A stretch of DNA of 64,000 nucleotides. It comes from Multifurca ochricompacta (Eukaryota > Basidiomycota > Agaricomycetes > Russulales > Russulaceae). The position numbers and the translations under genes were made by a program. Position 1 is the first letter of the stretch. Every line of letters begins with the position of its first letter. Location of the stretch: the NCBI GenBank assembly GCA_022496185.1, contig WTXG01000033.1:186001-250000 (forward strand). Reading direction: 5' to 3'. Below the pieces are notes generated by a model that was not told where the DNA came from, made no database searches, and saw nothing but the letters and a program-made list of their open reading frames with translations. Shown piece by piece: positions 1 through 12,320 of the stretch.

Positions 1-76
1 ACGTACGCGAGCATCTTCAGAACTGTGAGCGGTTGGCCTGATTCATGTCAGCCCACGTATTTACTTCTCCTGATAG

Positions 77-3000
77 AGAGTTCTCGACGTTGTTCCAGCT
101 GACATTCCAGAAATGGAATTTATGACTCGATCGACTGTCTTCGGGTATCAGGTAAGGCGCTGTTCTTGTTCTTGATCCTGGGAAAAGGTTAATCCCTGCT
201 AAGATTCTGTTTTCACTGCACGACGAGAATTTAATTGTACAAGCACGGCGGCCAGGACGGTCTCGATTGCTGCAGTTTGTGCCACATGCAGTATTCACTG
301 GCGATTTCCCGAAAACCTTTGTCGAGGATTATGTTCACTGGCTCGACCTAGCCACAGGAGAGGTGGAATTCCGTCCATCTACGTCTCCATGGACGCCAGA
401 CCCTTCAAACTGGAAGCTTCACGTCCGTAGAGATTCTTCCCAGCCCCATGTTATGCGTCGCAAGGTTTCCGGAGACAGTACCTCCATATATCTCGTCGAT
501 ATGCGTTCAGCTACCTTTAAGATGATATCCCAGCTACTCCTTCCACTGGAGTCTCCGGAAAACATTATCATTACGCGCTCTCCCCAGACGTTGGAGGCTT
601 CCTTACATCGACTGCGTCTCGCATTCTTTGTGAATCAGAGCTTGGAGCTCGAATGCCGAAGCATGCCCGGCTACGTCATTGACAAGATTCAATCGTCTGG
701 AACGATGTTTGGGCTGAGAAATCAACTTGTCTTGTGCCACGGTAGCGGTGCTTCGGAGCTGCCCCGACGGGTGATCATTCCGGAAGGAGATGTTTCATTT
801 ACTTTGGATGGGAATTTCGCCAACGTTTCTATAGAGACGGGAACAAAGAGCCCCGTTCACTGGCATGAGTACAATATCGACACTAACCTGGGACGACTGA
901 CGGGCAGCGTAAGTCTGCGTAGCAAGCTATACCAGTGCTACTTACATGCGCTCACGAGTCACTGTCTACCCGACCGATTGCTTGGGCACACTGGGACTGA
1001 GGAATCTCTTGGGATGTTGAGAAGTGCAGCTTTCAAGTCATTTCAAAGACTAGGCGACTATGATGAGGATGCAAAGCTCCTTGGATTGATTAGCGACCTA
1101 ACACCACGCAGAGTATATTATCCACCAAATATCAATTCTATGGCCACGGTGGAGTGGGCCGATCTTCCTACCTTCTCACAGCATCATGACTTCCATACGG
1201 CTGTACGCTCCATCCTCGACCATGCAGATGCGATTGAGGCTCTCCATAAGGAGCCAGTCACCTTCGCCATTTCTGAACGGGATGAAGCATCACTTCGTCG
1301 CACAGCATTTCGCAACCAGGTGTTTTACCCACAAGAGTTGCAAGTCTCGCGACAGCCGTCATTCCAAGTTCCGGACGACGTCATATACAAATCAAGGGAC
1401 GTAACTGATAGGAATAGCCCCGAAGACGCCGCCTATCAGATGTCTTGGTCTACATGGAACGCTAAACCTTCCCCTTCCCCTGAATGGCTACAATTATGGC
1501 AGGCGATTCAATCATGGGGATCAATTGGCCCAGCTAGTAGCAATATTTCACTAAGATATAATCGATACTGGCTTGGTTTCAGTGCTGCGCAAGACTTTCT
1601 GGGCATATATAATGCTTGTCAACAGTCGTTAAGTTCCAACTCTCAAGACTTGAGGATTACCTTAGCTTTCAGCCTTTCTGCGGCGCGCTTCAGCCGGTCG
1701 GCTGTTGCAGGTTTCCTTCCTATTATTTTAATCTTTGCGACGGATATGCGCTTCCTAGGTCTTAGACCTCCTCCCGACCCTGTGTACACGCTTTCAGATG
1801 GCACATCTCCAGATTCTAAACGTTTAGAAGCCCTGATAGTCCAATGCGCCCATCCAATGGAGATAACTCCAGCACAAGAAATGGCAGTGACTGCCACAAG
1901 CAGCAAGAAGGTTGTCAAGCAACGAAGGCAGGAGTATGACAGAATTGTTGGGAGACGGGCGTCAGAGGTTGCATCTTTAATCATGAATCGGTGGCCGAGA
2001 TCTGCTTCCCTCAAACTTTCCGACAAATGGTTCACCACATCAAGTTGCAGAAATTGCGTTGACGTGTACCTCCGCTCCATTTCCCGAAACATTGATCTTA
2101 AAAGTCATATAAAATGCTTGCAAAGAATCTTAAACGACTATGAGAGCACCACTTTCTCTGGTCTTCCTTACATGTTTTATCCCAGGTTTGACAGAGGCGC
2201 TCCTAAAGTAATTTCTTACTCAATGCAAGAAGTGCTGGCGTCTCGTGCCGACGTTCCACCGCCACTGTCATGTGAAGAGCCCATCGTGATACCTTCCAAC
2301 GTGACGGTAGGAGCTGGAAGCAGTCCGCAACTCACAGGAGAAGGTCATCTCAGAAGCCTTATTCAGGAGTTTCAACACTCTCAAGAATCATTACTTCGAC
2401 TTTATGGAGATGACTTGGAAAACAGTCATAGCGCGCTTGTGGGAAAAAGGCTCCTCTCCTCACACAGCGCGTTATCCCTTCATACGAAGTTTTACGTGAC
2501 CATCGCGATAGGTGTTCCGAGAGAAAGGATACAATCTTCTCTGAGCTCTCGAAATCTCTCAAGCCATCCCAGAAGATAGAGAAAGTCATCAGCGCTGCAG
2601 GTCTTTGGCCTCGAATAACGCCACGATCGATCCTACGTGAGTTGTCGAGAGATCGCGTTGGCGCACTTACAGGACTGTGGAAATACGCTGTCACCACGTA
2701 CGCCGTGGCGTTGCTGACATACCAGCAATCTCAGCGATTGCTGGAGCTTTCATCCAGAGGTCGCGACGAAGAGCTCCTACGTGAATCTGATACTGCTTGT
2801 GAGGATGTAGCGGCGGTTTGTTCTGAAGATTGGTTGCTGATTCAAGTTAGTACAATGCCTTATTGAACGCGAAAGTACTGATATGTTCTGCGGTTAGATC
2901 GATGGAAACTTCTTAGCACGCCCACTACAATTAGCCATCGCGCGTGAGATGGTCTCTCCCTCATCGGGGCGCAGCTCATCCTTACAACTCAACATGGGAG

Positions 3001-6000
3001 AGGGAAAATCATCTGTAATTGTGCCTTTGGTCGCTGCAACCTGGCGAACGGCTCGAGGCTCGTCAGAGTTGTGACGCTTAAACCATTATCAAATCAAATG
3101 TTCCAGCTGCTCCTGAGCCGACTTTCTGGCCTTGCGGATCGACCCATCTTCTATATTCCCTTCTCTCGAGACCTGCGGATGACTGCCCCTCTAGTTCAAA
3201 ACATCAGCGCTCTTTACAGACGATGCGTCGCTGATGGTGGGGTTCTTGTCATCCAACCTGAGCATATACTCTCACAGAAACTCATGTGCATCTATTTCCT
3301 CCTGGCATCACACAATGACAACGAGAAGACCCCTTTAACTCTCAGTCTCAAGTCACTGCAAGACTGGCTTGAAAAAGTATCGCGCGATGTCCTTGATGAG
3401 AGTGACGAAATCCTTCACGTTCGATATCAATTAGTTTACACAGCAGGAGGGCAAAAGCCAGTTGAAGATTTTCCCAATCGCTGGTGCACGACACAACAAG
3501 TGTTTAGCCGGTTACGAGCACATTCCGCACAGTTGCACGCCAAGTTCCCAAAGATTTTCGAATGTGATCAAACCGAGAAAGGATTTCCAACGGTGCGAAT
3601 CCTCGATCGCGAGGTTTCCCTAGAGATATCGTCACTCATCGTCGATGACGCTCTTGGCGGCGCATTATCAAGCCTTCCATCAGTCGTACTCTCACCCCAA
3701 TTCCGAGAGGCTACTCGTCGATTCATCATTCAGAGGGATGTTTCTGACGAGGACCATGACTTAATTCGGTCTCAATGCTCTGGAACTACCCTATGGCGTG
3801 GAATTCTCTTACTCCGTGGGCTTCTTGTTGATGGCGAGGGAATTCTTGGCTACGTACTCAAGGAACGCCGTTGGCGTGTCGATTATGGCCTTGATCCCGG
3901 AAGAACTCCCATGGCCGTTCCATATCGCGCAAAGGTATGTTTTGGAAATGTAGCTGCCTACGGTTGCTCAGTGCGGATGTAGGATGTCCCAAGCTTGAGA
4001 GCCGAGTTCGGTCACCCAGACGTCGCCATTGCTCTGACGTGCCTCAGTTACTATTATGGCGGCTTAACGAAGGAACAAGTACTGCTTTGCTTTGATTTAT
4101 ATCCAAACTCGACAATCCTGAAATGGAATACGATCAGTGGGTAGAGTCCGGAAAAGACCTTCCCGTAACACTGCGGCAGCTCAACGGAGTAAATACAAAG
4201 GACGACATTCAAGTCGACGAATTCCTAGTGCCCCTCTTATCGAGGAATGTAAGGGCAGTAGACTTTTATCTGTCTCAAGTTGTCTTTCCTCGAGCGGCCA
4301 AGGAGTTCCCATCCAAGCTCTCCACCTCCGCCTGGGATCTTGTGGAGGACAAGACGAATTTGACAACCGGTTTCAGTGGTACGAATGACAATCGATACTT
4401 ATTGCCGACGTCAATTTCGCAGGAAGACCCAGTCTCTCAGCTCAGCACAAATGCGCTTGTTCTGCAGTATCTCTTGCAACCTGAGAACAATCACTATGAG
4501 TGTACGGAAGGAGAAAATGGCGAACGCGAGTCCGCGAAAGCTTTCTTGAAGCGTCTTGTTAATCAAGACCCTGAAATCCGAGTACTATTAGACGTCGGAG
4601 CTCAGATGCTGGAACTCCAAAACAAGGCATTGGTCCGACATTGGCTTTCTCTCCGACCTGATGTCTTAGCAGCTATCTTCTTCAACGACTCGGATCATCT
4701 CACTGTTCTTACACAAGATGGGATGACAGAACCATTTATTTCTTCTCCTTTCAACAGGCAACTGGATAAATGCGTAATATATCTGGATGACGCGCACACT
4801 CGAGGAACAGACTTGAAGCTTCCTCGAGGGACCCGCGCGGCGGTCACACTTGGGCCGAAGGTCACTAAGGACAGACTACTACAAGGCGAGCATTGACATT
4901 CATGGGAATGTCAGAGACTGACAATGACGCAGGGTGTATGCGAATGCGCCAACTGGGGAAAGGACAGTCGGTGATGTTTTTCGCTCCAGGAGAGGTCGAT
5001 CGCCGGATCCGGAATCTTATTCCAAGTGAGGGAGGCCCTTGTTATCGAGTTGACGTCCTGGATATCCTCCGCTGGGCCATGCACGAGACTTGCGAAGACA
5101 CCCGTCATCACCTCCCACACTGGGCGGAGCAAGGTCTTGACCACCACAAGCGTTTTGCGGCGTACAAACAGCATAGTTGGACTGGAAACTTGGGAACTCT
5201 GAAGGGTACTTGGTTGCAACCCGAGTCAAGAACCCTGGAAGAGATGTACGACCCAGTTTTGGATGTACATGGTGCCGCGACGGGCTTGGAAATAAATGGC
5301 ATCCCAAGTTTACGTGAAAGAATAGAGCGTCTAGGAATGAGGATGTTGGCCGATGTTAGGATGGCGGAGGAGCAAGAGCGCGAGGTAAACCATGAAATTG
5401 AGCGAGAGCGTCAAGTAGAGCGCCCTCCGAAGGTCTACCCGGCTCAGCACGTCATCTGTGATGTCATTCGCGCGTTCGTTCGTACAGGGATACTCGCAAA
5501 CTCTTCGAGGTATATCCTTCCACTCTTCGCACCCACTGGAATCCACACGGCCCTGGATTCGGTAAGTGAATGGTCCCCATCCCCACTCGCGACGGCGGAT
5601 TTCGCGATCACCACCACAAATTCGAATGGCTCGGAGTTAACAGACTATCTTCGCCCCATTAACTGGGTTCTTTCGAGCGGATCAGGGAAGGACAGTACCG
5701 TCATCGCGATTAGCCCCCATGAAGCAAATGAGTTGCTCCCTGACATCCGCAAGAGCAAGAAAGTGCGGTTGCACATATATGCACCCAGAGTCACCGCGTC
5801 AATGCGTTCATTTTCTGACCTTGCGTTTTATTCCATACCGGTGCTTCCAACCGGATCGTGGTCGCCTCCTGCACATGTCCGAATGGAATTGAATCTATTT
5901 GCAGGACAGCTCTACTTTGACAGTAGAGAAGAATATGAAAGAATATGCGCGCTCCTCGCGTTACACATGGTACATCCGGGTGCGGAGCGGATCGAAGTAG

Positions 6001-6170
6001 ATGGATTCGTACCACCGCAGTACCGCACTGGGGAGAGCTCCCCGTTCACCACTAGCAAGATAACTTTATTCAAGAAGTTGATCGGGCTACGGAGGAAGGG
6101 TATGGCGTACGGCGGAACGGATCTTGGACGAGTTTTAGATGCCCGTCCGTTGAGCAGCGATTTTGCATAG
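77..6170 (+). pseudogene. DUF3638/DUF3645-family giant protein, C-terminal portion, frameshifted
   Basis: The readable frame starts about base 77 and the gene continues left of the window. I see the segments expected of the fungal DUF3638/DUF3645 family (proteins near 3000 residues, biochemical role unproven). These are an FTGDFP...EDYxHWLDL block (about 298-350), the LNMGEGKSS P-loop-like motif (2988-3014), KPLSNQMFQLL, a DESDE box (3394-3408), the YYYGGL block (about 4050), LDDAHTRGTDLKLP (about 4780-4825), MRMRQLGKGQSVMFFAP (4936-4990) and the C-terminal LNLFAGQLYF block. Introns inferred from frame and consensus are 152-203, 2846-2897, 3935-3982 and 4886-4932 (GC-AG). Single-base frameshifts lie near 2444 (an A run), 3041 and 4098. 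Apart from those shifts the codons stay open and conserved, so this is either a recently broken gene or a live gene with assembly indels. Family assignment is strong; the function is not known to me. Confidence 0.85.
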
Positions 6171-6812
6171 AGACAGAGGAAGCCGTGGCTGCTGATCCAG
6201 AAAGTGTTCAAGTTATAGTGAATGCAGAACATATAACTTCCAGAATATGATAAATTTATGAATCGAATTAGATTTGAGCCACGGCCAGACAGTCGCTGAT
6301 TCTCTTCCAGTCGTAGTGTTGAGAAATATCCTCATTTCAAGCTGTGTATTCTCGAGAGCTCGGGCTCAGCGCTGCTTCTTATGACCTGCTTAAATGACAG
6401 GATCGATAATGTGAGTGCCCACTGGGTAAACAAGTAAACAAAATGGACAGGAATAAACACCCTCCACATATCTTATCCGCTTCCTGAATCGGAAGCTAAA
6501 TCCAATTTTTCATAGCTGCACCCAACATGACGCAGTATAATGTTTGCCCTTGCTCATTCTTCAGCTGAATCTTATCATACTGCTGTATGGATCCAATTTG
6601 AGGTAAATTCGAGGCAAGGCATGTTACCCAAATAAGGAGAGAGGCAGAGATGACTGAGGAAAGGAAGAGAGGGAGCCCCGAGATGACTATGACTTCGAAT
6701 TTGAAAGTTCATCGTGCTCAAGCTTGAACTTGGTTCCGTTTGACCTTGCGCTTGACGTAGTCGATAAGTTCTTTAGCAAAGAGAGAGGACTGCTTCTTGT
6801 CTTACTACAAGC

Positions 6813-6837
6813 ATTAAACCACGCGGCGTGGTTTAAT
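6813..6837. repeat. perfect 25-bp palindrome
   Basis: Twelve bases, one central G, then the exact reverse complement (ATTAAACCACGC / GCGTGGTTTAAT). It lies between convergent genes and could form a hairpin in a transcript from either strand. The function is unknown. Confidence 0.7.
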
Positions 6838-7194
6838 TCTTGGGTTTGGAAATATGATAAAGGATGAGAATCATCCTCGGATCTAGTGGCGTTGTATTGA
6901 TTGTATTGTATTGAATATATTGAAACACTTTCTTCTTGAGCACAGCTGAAGTAGTCAGGTAGCGCGGCAAAACTACTAATCGTGGTTGGTCAAAACTGAA
7001 TAGTAAAATTCTTAACACCGGTCCGGCGCACGCGGGAAAACAAAAGGGGGAGATAAAAAGCGAGAGATGATCCACCACTCTAGCCAGCCCCCTGCACCCC
7101 CCACCTCTTTGCTTTTGACCCATGATGAAGATGAACGAGACGGCAATAGACAGATACGCGACACCAGCGAAAGGGGGAAACTCGGGTTACAGGT

Positions 7195-7222
7195 GACTGT
7201 GACTGTGACGGTAACAGTGACA
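7195..7222. repeat. short GTGACT tandem repeat
   Basis: Four to five imperfect copies of a hexamer of the form GTGACT/GTAACG. It is a simple repeat and is the reason several spurious VTVTVT-type open frames appear here. Confidence 0.7.
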
Positions 7223-7536
7223 TACAGACCATCAAATTTGACATGTGACTCAAAGATAGAACAAATAATAGGAACCAGCGGAGCAACGCATAATCCGAAT
7301 ATGCGAGCGTTAATCAACGCTATCAGAGTCTCTCAGATTCTCCGGCCAGAACAAAGGTATCAATTATTTTTTATTAAAAAAAGCTGTCTGGAAATAAGAG
7401 CATATGCTCTGGTCTGGAAATGAAGGGACGGCCAGCGCCCGAGCTATCCTTACGGCAATGATCCTGCAAAGATACATACATACAAAGTAGCCCCTTGTTT
7501 GTTTAGAATGACCCTATAAAGGTGCCACTTGTAGCT

Positions 7537-10504
7537 CTACACGTTGATCCTTGAACCGTGCTCGATCAACCATTTCTCAATCTCCAAATGTCCATTGGAT
7601 GCCGCTGCATGCAGAGTATATCCATAATGGCCACCCTCCGCTTTGACATCAGCGCCATGGTCTAGTAGCAATTTCACGATCTCCAAATGTCCATTTCTTG
7701 CTGCCGCCTGTAGAGGATATCCATAATGGCCGCCCTCCGCATTGACATCAGCGCCATGGTCTAGCAGCCATTTAACCATCTCCATTTGGCCAATTACGCA
7801 TGCCGCTTTCAACGGTGTATCATAATTGCCACCTCGAGAATTTACACTCCAAGGTTGCTTAATCCCCAGATATTCCACCAGCTGCGGGAAGCCGCAACGA
7901 GCCGCGTAGTATATTTGGTGTACCGAAGTGTCTTTTGTCCCCCCCCCGAGGGGGTGTTCTGGGTCATGTATTCCAATCCAAGCTAGGAAATGGGTCTTGT
8001 CTGGGTCAAACAAGGTTTCCATTCCATTTCGTATATCCAGGGAGACATCTTCGAATACCGCGTGATCGACCCAGTAACTTGCCGCGTATCGAGACAACGG
8101 GAAGTTCTCGATAGTATTGGTGTCCGTGGTTTTGTCGAATCCGAGCAGCGTGCTCAGGCATGTCTGCGCAAGCACTCTATGGGATTCTTTGGGGAGAACG
8201 TGGTAGCGCCTTTCCGTCGATCCCGCCAGCCGGTCTGAGGTCAGGAATTCCCGCACAGAGAAATGCGTAAATTGTACAACACGAGTCTCTTTTCCTCTGT
8301 CATCGACGTGATTGACAATGACAACCAAGCTGGAGCATGTGGACAGTACAGCTCCGTTGGAGTCCGGGTTTCGCCAAGTTGCGTCATGGTATGGCATATT
8401 GCTGGCGTCGAAATCGAATTCAAGCATCGTCGCAACCTCCTCGACTCGGAGTGGACGAGCAGCGAACGCAAGGCATTGGAATAGACGATGGGCAAACTTC
8501 CAGTCCTTCTCGTCAATCCTCCGTAGCGTGGCCTCATATGTTTCATCCAGTGTTTCTGGGAGTGATTCGAGCGTCAAATGGAAGTTCCTTGGTTGACAGC
8601 GGCGCAATGTCTCCAGTTGGCAGAAAACCCATCTGAACCTACACCACGACATGAATAATGATAGCAAAATGACTATTCGTTTTGATTTGAAGCTTACATC
8701 CCGCTTGCCTTTTCCGAGAGCGTTTTGATCACGAGTTCCTTTCTCTCTGCCTCCCACACACTCATCATGAGGTCCGTGTTGACGGTTGAGTAGATATATT
8801 CGGAGATGTCTCGTGTTTGTCCGATTTCTGCATGAAGGGATACACAATGTTGCGCCAGCTCTGTAAAAGCTTTCTGAATATCTGGTTCAGGGCGGCTAGT
8901 AACGCAGATCCTTAAATTTGCGAGGCGAAGGTCGACGAGGTCTTTGATAAGTTTCAATACTTCTTCACGTTTAGACGGCATTCCAGAGAGAGGACATTCG
9001 TCAAGGGCATCAATGATGATGTACATTGCGTCCTGAACGGGTGTTACGAGCATGGCCTTCAAAGTTTCTGCAAGATCCTTCTCGTCGGGCTGCTTCTGGC
9101 CATTACCATGTTTCGAGTACAGTTCACAGACGATGGGACGGTAGGCATCTGACTGGGGATATAATTGTATCAAGAGAGAGGACAGTAGACCACGGATATT
9201 TTGCTTTGACTTGTCTCGGAAGTCGCAATAAAAGTTCGCAAAGCAGGCAGATCCAGCAGAACGCTGGATATCCTCAACGATGGTGGAACTAACCATTCAG
9301 GTGAGTGCTAATGATACCCTGTAAGGCCAGGCAATCGTACCAAAGGATGCTCTTGCCAGATCCCGCTTTCAAGAAAAGATCGTCAGCAACATAGAAGCAC
9401 TCAAATGGCGCAGTCAACCTACCATTCCCATTTATCCATAAAAGCGAACCCTCTGATTTCCATTCCTTGAATGTTTGGCCTTCGACGAACCACTTGGCGG
9501 TTCCCTCATGGTAAAGTTTGCGCGCAATGTTGTGATTTGTAGATGGGTCAGGAGGTGACAGCCATGTCTGAATGTCCTTGTTCATCTGATCATCTGCAAA
9601 GAATGTTTTAGCTGCCTTGTCTATAATGTTACCACGAAAGGGATGACGAACACATCATCTTGTTCACATTACCAAACGTGTGCGCCGCTACGGTGAGAGA
9701 CTCTTCCTGAGTCAATTTGTCCAACCTCTGAACGGCGTCCTGGACCTCATTATCCCCTATCAGCATCCGTCCATACGCCCCTGCCAAACGTTTAATCGTG
9801 GGAGCATAGAAATGGTAGTTCACTCACTGAGTCGTCCTTGTTGAATCTGCTTCGTCGCCAGAGCGAGGATGGTGAGCAGTTCCGCCATCGTCTTGACGAG
9901 GATCTCAACCATAGACTCGGTAAAGGGGGTCTCACGGGAAGTGTAAATCTTGAGGCGGATGAGAAAGCGTTGCATGGATTCAAAGAGGTTGAGTAGAGAA
10001 TCGTAATTATCACTGATTTTCTTTGATGCCTTGGAATGAAGGTGAGATAACCGGTTGGAGGCAAGAAAGGGAGATACGGACAGAGAGAAGGACGTCAATG
10101 GCAGAAAATATGGCCTGTGCGGGTGGAAACACCTAAAAAAGAACATGTTGTAAGCCGGTCATAGCGAATGGGCCACACAAAGTAGGACCCACCGAACCAA
10201 TTCCATTTACGAGTGGTGTACAGTTCGTGAGGGCGAGGAGTATATTCACGGTTGGTTTAAGTCCCCTTAGGAGCCGCGTCCTGCTTTTGCCATTCCGGAA
10301 CATGTTAAACAGAGACGTTCCTCCTTGAAGTACGTCGATGACGGCGTCCGCAGTGTCGCATACTTTCAGCTTATTAAGAAGCTGGTGCTCGGACAGATTT
10401 ATGCCTGTGTTTGTAAGATACTGATCCAGAGCAGCATCTAGGATGAGCTTGAAATGAGAAGAGGAGGCAGTTGTGCGAATGTGTGTATGAGGAGCTGAAG
10501 ACAT
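7537..10504 (-). CDS. NLR/STAND receptor: Goodbye-like N-terminus, NACHT, ankyrin repeats
   Basis: Spliced minus-strand gene starting at ATG 10504. Inferred exons are 10504-10193, 10132-10082, 10029-9828, 9780 to about 9650, about 9640-9423, 9365-9341, 9288-8698 and 8638-7537; the exon 4/5 boundary is uncertain. The N-terminus (LDAALDQYLTNTGINL, then a CDTADAVIDVLQ block) resembles the fungal Goodbye domain. Joining exons 5 and 6 creates the Walker A motif GNAGSGKS. Exon 7 holds the NACHT Walker B block (YIIIDALDEC) and the sensor motif CVTSRPEPDI. Exon 8 holds the winged-helix-like FTHFSVREFLTS region and at least three ankyrin repeats (LLDHGADV...) at the C-terminus. The total is roughly 880 residues with no frameshift seen apart from that boundary. 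Fungal NLRs of this class are thought to act in non-self recognition and programmed cell death; the ligand here is unknown. Confidence 0.85.
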
Positions 10505-10810
10505 GAAGCTAGATTGTGTTATGGGAAAGAGTAAGAGGATCCCTGGGAAAGGCGGTGGATGGTTATCGATGGTTGATGGTTTATGTATAGATAGCCGCCT
10601 AAAAGCGAAGATAGACGCTGGGATATAGAGGTGACAAGAGGCAACATAGATACTGCATCTAAGATCCATCTCAAGTAGTGGTCCAGACTAGTGAAACTGA
10701 ACGTTGCAGATGAGGCACAAGAACAGGCCATCACTGATATTTCCTCAGCCCTAATGCCAAATGATCAAGGTACGAGGATCGAGAGATATAAATTTATTGT
10801 AGTTAGTAAG

Positions 10811-11144
10811 AAACAGGCATGGCGCAGCTTGTACTAGATACTACTTTACTACTAGCCATCTATCTCACCTTGTTTTACTTAGAGGCTTAGATGCAGTCGT
10901 TTATGCGATAGCAACTGATTTATCTCTAGCAGCTATACAGTAGTTTATATACAATTTAATGTACTATATCGGCTACTTAATTAAACGAGTGCATTATCTC
11001 GTTAATGATGTGATTTGATCACATGCCCGATCTTAGATGTATATTGTAAGTATCTAACTAATTATGAACGCGTCTTCACTACGCGTGATCACAATCATGT
11101 CGTACCGCTATCCCGGAGCCTCTGTACCGGTATCTTGGTTCAAC
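10811..11144 (+). repeat. left arm of an about 335-bp inverted repeat
   Basis: The sequence from AACAGGCATGGCGCAG to TATCTTGGTTCAAC recurs in inverted orientation at 11980-12320 with scattered substitutions and small indels; I would estimate roughly 90% identity by eye. Similarity stops abruptly at both ends. No transposase, TG...CA termini or obvious target duplication was found, so the repeat family is unnamed. Confidence 0.85.
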
Positions 11145-11327
11145 ATTTCTATCGTATCAGAGACAGTCCGAAACTAAGGTCGAATTAATGTCAGAATTTT
11201 TTATTAGCAGAACATATGATGAAGAAAGCGAACTGGTCCAGCCAGAAGTGGTGACATTCAAGAGAGAGTGGGTTGAAGGCTTGAGGAGGCAATGCAGGCC
11301 GGAGTGAACCGAGGCGGATGGTTTCAG

Positions 11328-11561
11328 GCTCAGAGCTCACACTATTCCTACACTAGTGGACCCGTCAACCCGGCGCTCGCTAGGATCGCAGCTAGGATCA
11401 GAGGCACACCGGGTCAGGTGATCTTCAAGTGGGCGCACGCGAAGGGATTCCTCATCGTCACCGCCACTGGGAAACACACCCGATTAGACGAGTACCTATC
11501 CGTCCCTCAACTAGCGGAACTTACACCTAACGAAATAGCCGCTATACGAAGTTGGCGCTAA
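11328..11561 (+). pseudogene. aldo-keto reductase C-terminal exon, stranded
   Basis: An acceptor-like TTTCAG precedes a frame reading (from about 11345) SGPVNPALARIAARI, then TPGQVIFKWAHAKGF, TGKHTRLDEYLSVPQL and TPNEIAAI. This is the C-terminal third of a fungal aldo-keto reductase, including the cofactor-side block where these enzymes normally read TTSK. The frame breaks just after IAAI, and downstream bases in other frames give GAKG and PHHLL, the usual family ending, so there are small indels. Upstream exons are not found on this strand. They lie on the opposite strand at 12950-13850. The exon sits between the two inverted-repeat arms. Confidence 0.8.
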
Positions 11562-11979
11562 AGGCTCCACATCATCTACTAGTCGGGACTGGAAGCTAGG
11601 CTCGGACGTGCCGGTCGGAGTTCGTCAAGGTGTAGGTGTAGGTGTAATGGGAAGCAGGCTTTGGATCATGCTCGTCATCGTGTTTTTGTTTGTGTTTGCT
11701 ATCATGCACAGAAGTTTGGGCGGCTTTGCTTGCCGTCGCACAGCTGTGCCCTCATTAGAAGGGGAATGAGCCTAACGCCCTACCGGGCCTTAGTAGTATT
11801 AGACTGGTTGTATTGTTAGATCAACCAGTTGTAGTTGAATAGATACTCAGTCAAACTCTAGATATTTTGAGAATGTGCTTGTGAGCAAGGTGAGCCGAAT
11901 GATTGATATCGGACAAGTTCTACACAGGTTTTCTACACAGGTTAGTGGAAAGGGAACGTGTCATAATGTAGCACTAACG
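11562..11979. other. interior of the inverted-repeat pair, non-coding
   Basis: This is the remainder of the segment between the two arms, after the aldo-keto reductase exon. I see no further exon, transposase motif or repeat. Confidence 0.5.
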
Positions 11980-12320
11980 GTTGAACCAAGATACCGGTAC
12001 AGAGGCTCCGGGATAGCGGTACGACATGATTGTGATCACGCGTAGATAACGCAAGTAAGAACGCGCTCATAATTAAATAGATTACTTAGAATATACATTT
12101 AAGATCGGGCATGTGATCAAATCACATCAATAACGAGATAACGCACTCGTATAATTAAGTAGCCGATATAGTACATTAAATTGTATATAAACTACTGTAC
12201 AACTGCTATAGATTAAGCAGTTGCTATCGCATTAACGACTGCATCTAAGTCTCTAAGTAAAACAAAGGTGAGATAGCTAGCAGTAATGTAGTATCTAGTG
12301 TAGGCTGCGCCATACCTGTT
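11980..12320 (-). repeat. right arm of the about 335-bp inverted repeat
   Basis: Reverse complement of 10811-11144. It starts at GTTGAACCAAGATACCGG and ends at CGCCATACCTGTT. Together the arms flank an 835-bp interior that carries the stranded aldo-keto reductase exon. Confidence 0.85.

Larger units (their letters stand above)
6171..7536. other. intergenic region, no gene recognised
   Basis: No convincing coding sequence lies between the end of the DUF3638 gene and the 3' end of the minus-strand NLR. The open frames here are short and of low complexity. The stretch holds a perfect 25-bp palindrome (6813-6837) and a short GTGACT-type tandem repeat near 7195-7222. It is the region between two convergent genes, so it should hold two 3' ends; no clear poly(A) signal stands out. 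Confidence 0.6.

Noticed and set aside
17..298. Minus-strand open frame at the left edge
   Set aside because: It lies antisense to the DUF3638 gene exons and the intron at 152-203, has no recognisable motif, and its start and end are incidental.
7012..7423. Overlapping open frames with VTVTVT-type stretches on both strands
   Set aside because: They come from the GTGACT simple repeat and purine/pyrimidine-rich flanks; no homology or splice signals.
8694..9296. Plus-strand open frames across the minus-strand NLR
   Set aside because: They are shadows of the NACHT and ankyrin coding sequence, which is supported by Walker motifs and intron phase.
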